DNA from: Rhodococcus triatomae
Lineage (GTDB): Bacteria > Actinomycetota > Actinomycetes > Mycobacteriales > Mycobacteriaceae
Direction: 5' to 3'
Assembly (NCBI RefSeq): GCF_014217785.1
Contig: NZ_CP048814.1
Location: forward strand, 3,472,001-3,536,000
DNA: 64,000 bases
Under the pieces are notes generated by a model. That model searched no databases, was not told the DNA's origin, and saw nothing but the letters and a program-made list of their open reading frames with translations. Made by a program: the position numbers and the translations under genes. How positions within the stretch are numbered: the first letter of the stretch is position 1; each line of letters begins with the position of its first letter. Below, piece by piece: positions 62,740-64,000 of this stretch.

Positions 62740-63861
62740 TCACTCCTGCCGCTCGTGCGTGGCGCCGACCTCGGCGACGGTCTCCTCGATGACCTCGTCG
62801 AACCGTCGATCGAAGCCGTCCTCCGCCCGGACGCTCACCGGGAGTTCACCGGCGCGATCGAGGACGTCGATGATCTCCTGATGCCGGGCCACGAGTGCGT
62901 CGTCGAGTCTCGGGAAGCTCATCGGGCCGATCGAGTCGAGTATCCGACGGCCGTCCTCCGCACTCACGCCCTGGCTCTCGACGTAGTAGGCCTCGATCCA
63001 CTCGTCCTGGTTCTCGTTGATCCAGTGCTGCGCCCGGATGTATGCGGCCAGGTACGCGCGCAACGCCGCGGCCTTGCCCGCATCCTCGATTGCTCCCCGC
63101 CGCGCGTAGATGTAGCTCAACCCCTGGGAGATGGTGCCGTCGATGGTGGCCGGGTCGATGACGCTCGCACCTTCGGCTTCCCAGTCGTTCAGGTACCGCG
63201 TGAGCCTGGGTTCGCCGAGAGGAGCCGCGTCGACCTGGTTGGCCGCGAGCGCGTCGCTCACCTCCGCGGACTGGAGCCGTACGAACTCGACGTCGTCGAC
63301 GGTCGATCCGGCGAGTTCGAGAGTGCGCAGCACCACGGGCTGTTGCGCCGTGCCTTCGGCGTAGGCGATTCGCTGGCCGCGCAAGTCCTCGATCGTGGTG
63401 ATCGAGGAGTTCGGCGACGTCACCCACCAGTTGGTGTCCTGGCTCAGTTGCCGGGACAGGATGATCGGTACGTCCTCGCCGGAGACCTGCGCGTGGATCG
63501 GTGGGGTGTCGCCGACGATCGCGACGTCGGCGGCCTCGGCACGAAATGCCTCGAGAATCGCCGGACCGCCGATGAAGTTGGCGAACTCGAATTCGAACGG
63601 GAGCCGGTCCAATTCGCCGGACGCGGCGAGAGCCGTCTGCACGGCCTCCTGCTGGTCGGCGATGACCAGCTTGGTTCCCTCGGGAATCTCGGTGGGGATC
63701 GGCGCACTCGCGTCGAGCGTGTCGGCGGGCGCGCTCCCCGAGCACGCGCTCACCGCGGCCGTGGCGGCGAGGATCAGACCGAGGAGCGGTACCACTCGTC
63801 GTCGGCGGCCGCGCCGATGCTTCGGCGTCGTGTCGTGGATGGGTGTCGTATGGGCTCGCAT
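62740..63861 (-). CDS. ABC importer substrate-binding lipoprotein (SsuA/TauA-like)
   Basis: 373 aa from the ATG at 63861. Twin-Arg-rich N-terminus (RRGRRRRVVPLLG), hydrophobic core and lipobox AVSAC. The mature part has the NMT1/SsuA pattern: LPFEFEFANFIGGPAILEAF, DVAIVGDTPPIHAQ, TTIEDLRGQRIAYAEGTAQQ. First gene of the five-gene operon importer-monooxygenase-MFS. The remaining 139 nt to the window end hold its promoter region, no clear motif. Confidence 0.92.
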   Translation of the reverse strand: MRAHTTPIHDTTPKHRRGRRRRVVPLLGLILAATAAVSACSGSAPADTLDASAPIPTEIPEGTKLVIADQQEAVQTALAASGELDRLPFEFEFANFIGGPAILEAFRAEAADVAIVGDTPPIHAQVSGEDVPIILSRQLSQDTNWWVTSPNSSITTIEDLRGQRIAYAEGTAQQPVVLRTLELAGSTVDDVEFVRLQSAEVSDALAANQVDAAPLGEPRLTRYLNDWEAEGASVIDPATIDGTISQGLSYIYARRGAIEDAGKAAALRAYLAAYIRAQHWINENQDEWIEAYYVESQGVSAEDGRRILDSIGPMSFPRLDDALVARHQEIIDVLDRAGELPVSVRAEDGFDRRFDEVIEETVAEVGATHERQE

Positions 63862-64000
63862 GGTCTTTCGAGGCTTCCTGGACGGTGTCACTGGGCGGAC
63901 GGAACGGAATCGTGCAGTCGAGTGCCGTGCATTCGGCGACATCGCCGGACGGCCCCGGACAGCCCGCGGGAAACCAGCACGCGAGAACCTCCCATCGAGT

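Overview
The window is high-GC DNA from a mycolic-acid actinobacterium (order Mycobacteriales), most likely a Rhodococcus. The evidence is a complete mce/yrbE transporter operon, an MspA-type outer-membrane porin, many FadD/FadA/FadB/EchA and TetR genes, a latex-clearing protein (Lcp) and the actinobacterial S10-spc-alpha ribosomal order with zinc-ribbon S14. The genus is an inference; no rRNA or tRNA gene is present.

Layout. (1) 1-5.7 kb: the 3' end of an acetoacetyl-CoA synthetase gene, then a minus-strand operon papB-papA-papC plus an AurF-type diiron N-oxygenase, with a divergent TetR gene. It predicts 4-aminophenylpyruvate/p-aminophenylalanine synthesis followed by N-oxygenation to a nitro(so)aryl product. 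(2) 5.7-12.3 kb: lcp with a divergent TetR gene and a perfect operator-like palindrome, then GntR, acyl-CoA dehydrogenase, aldehyde dehydrogenase and an MpaB-family (DUF2236) oxygenase. (3) 12.3-20.9 kb: a tandem (double-domain) TetR regulator divergent from a beta-oxidation operon (thiolase, FadB-type fusion, nitronate monooxygenase, enoyl-CoA hydratase), then an acyl-CoA synthetase. (4) 20.9-29.7 kb: an accessory island with a DUF222/HNH protein, a frameshifted gene, two paralogous small membrane proteins with toxin-tail remnants, a large secreted polymorphic-toxin-like protein whose signal peptide is split by an IS3-family element, a small membrane protein, an MspA porin and a small secreted protein. 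(5) 29.9-45.2 kb: a second tandem TetR regulator divergent from yrbEA-yrbEB-mceA-F-mas, an MpaB-family oxygenase, a DrrABC-type exporter and a DUF4442 thioesterase-like protein. (6) 45.9-58.5 kb: ribosomal protein genes rpsJ to rplO, then secY-adk-map. (7) 58.5-63.9 kb: a minus-strand ABC importer, flavin monooxygenase and MFS operon, probably for organosulfur or related compounds.

How the parts may work together. Lcp cuts polyisoprene outside the cell into oligo-isoprenoid keto-aldehydes. The nearby aldehyde dehydrogenase, acyl-CoA synthetase, acyl-CoA dehydrogenase and beta-oxidation enzymes could degrade these, and an Mce system could import them. The acyl-CoA synthetase gene and the mce operon share an upstream element (GTTAAC and GATCTGTAA with identical 30-nt register), which suggests co-regulation. 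The two most novel loci are the pap/AurF mini-cluster and the IS-broken secreted toxin-like gene with its paralogous membrane partners.
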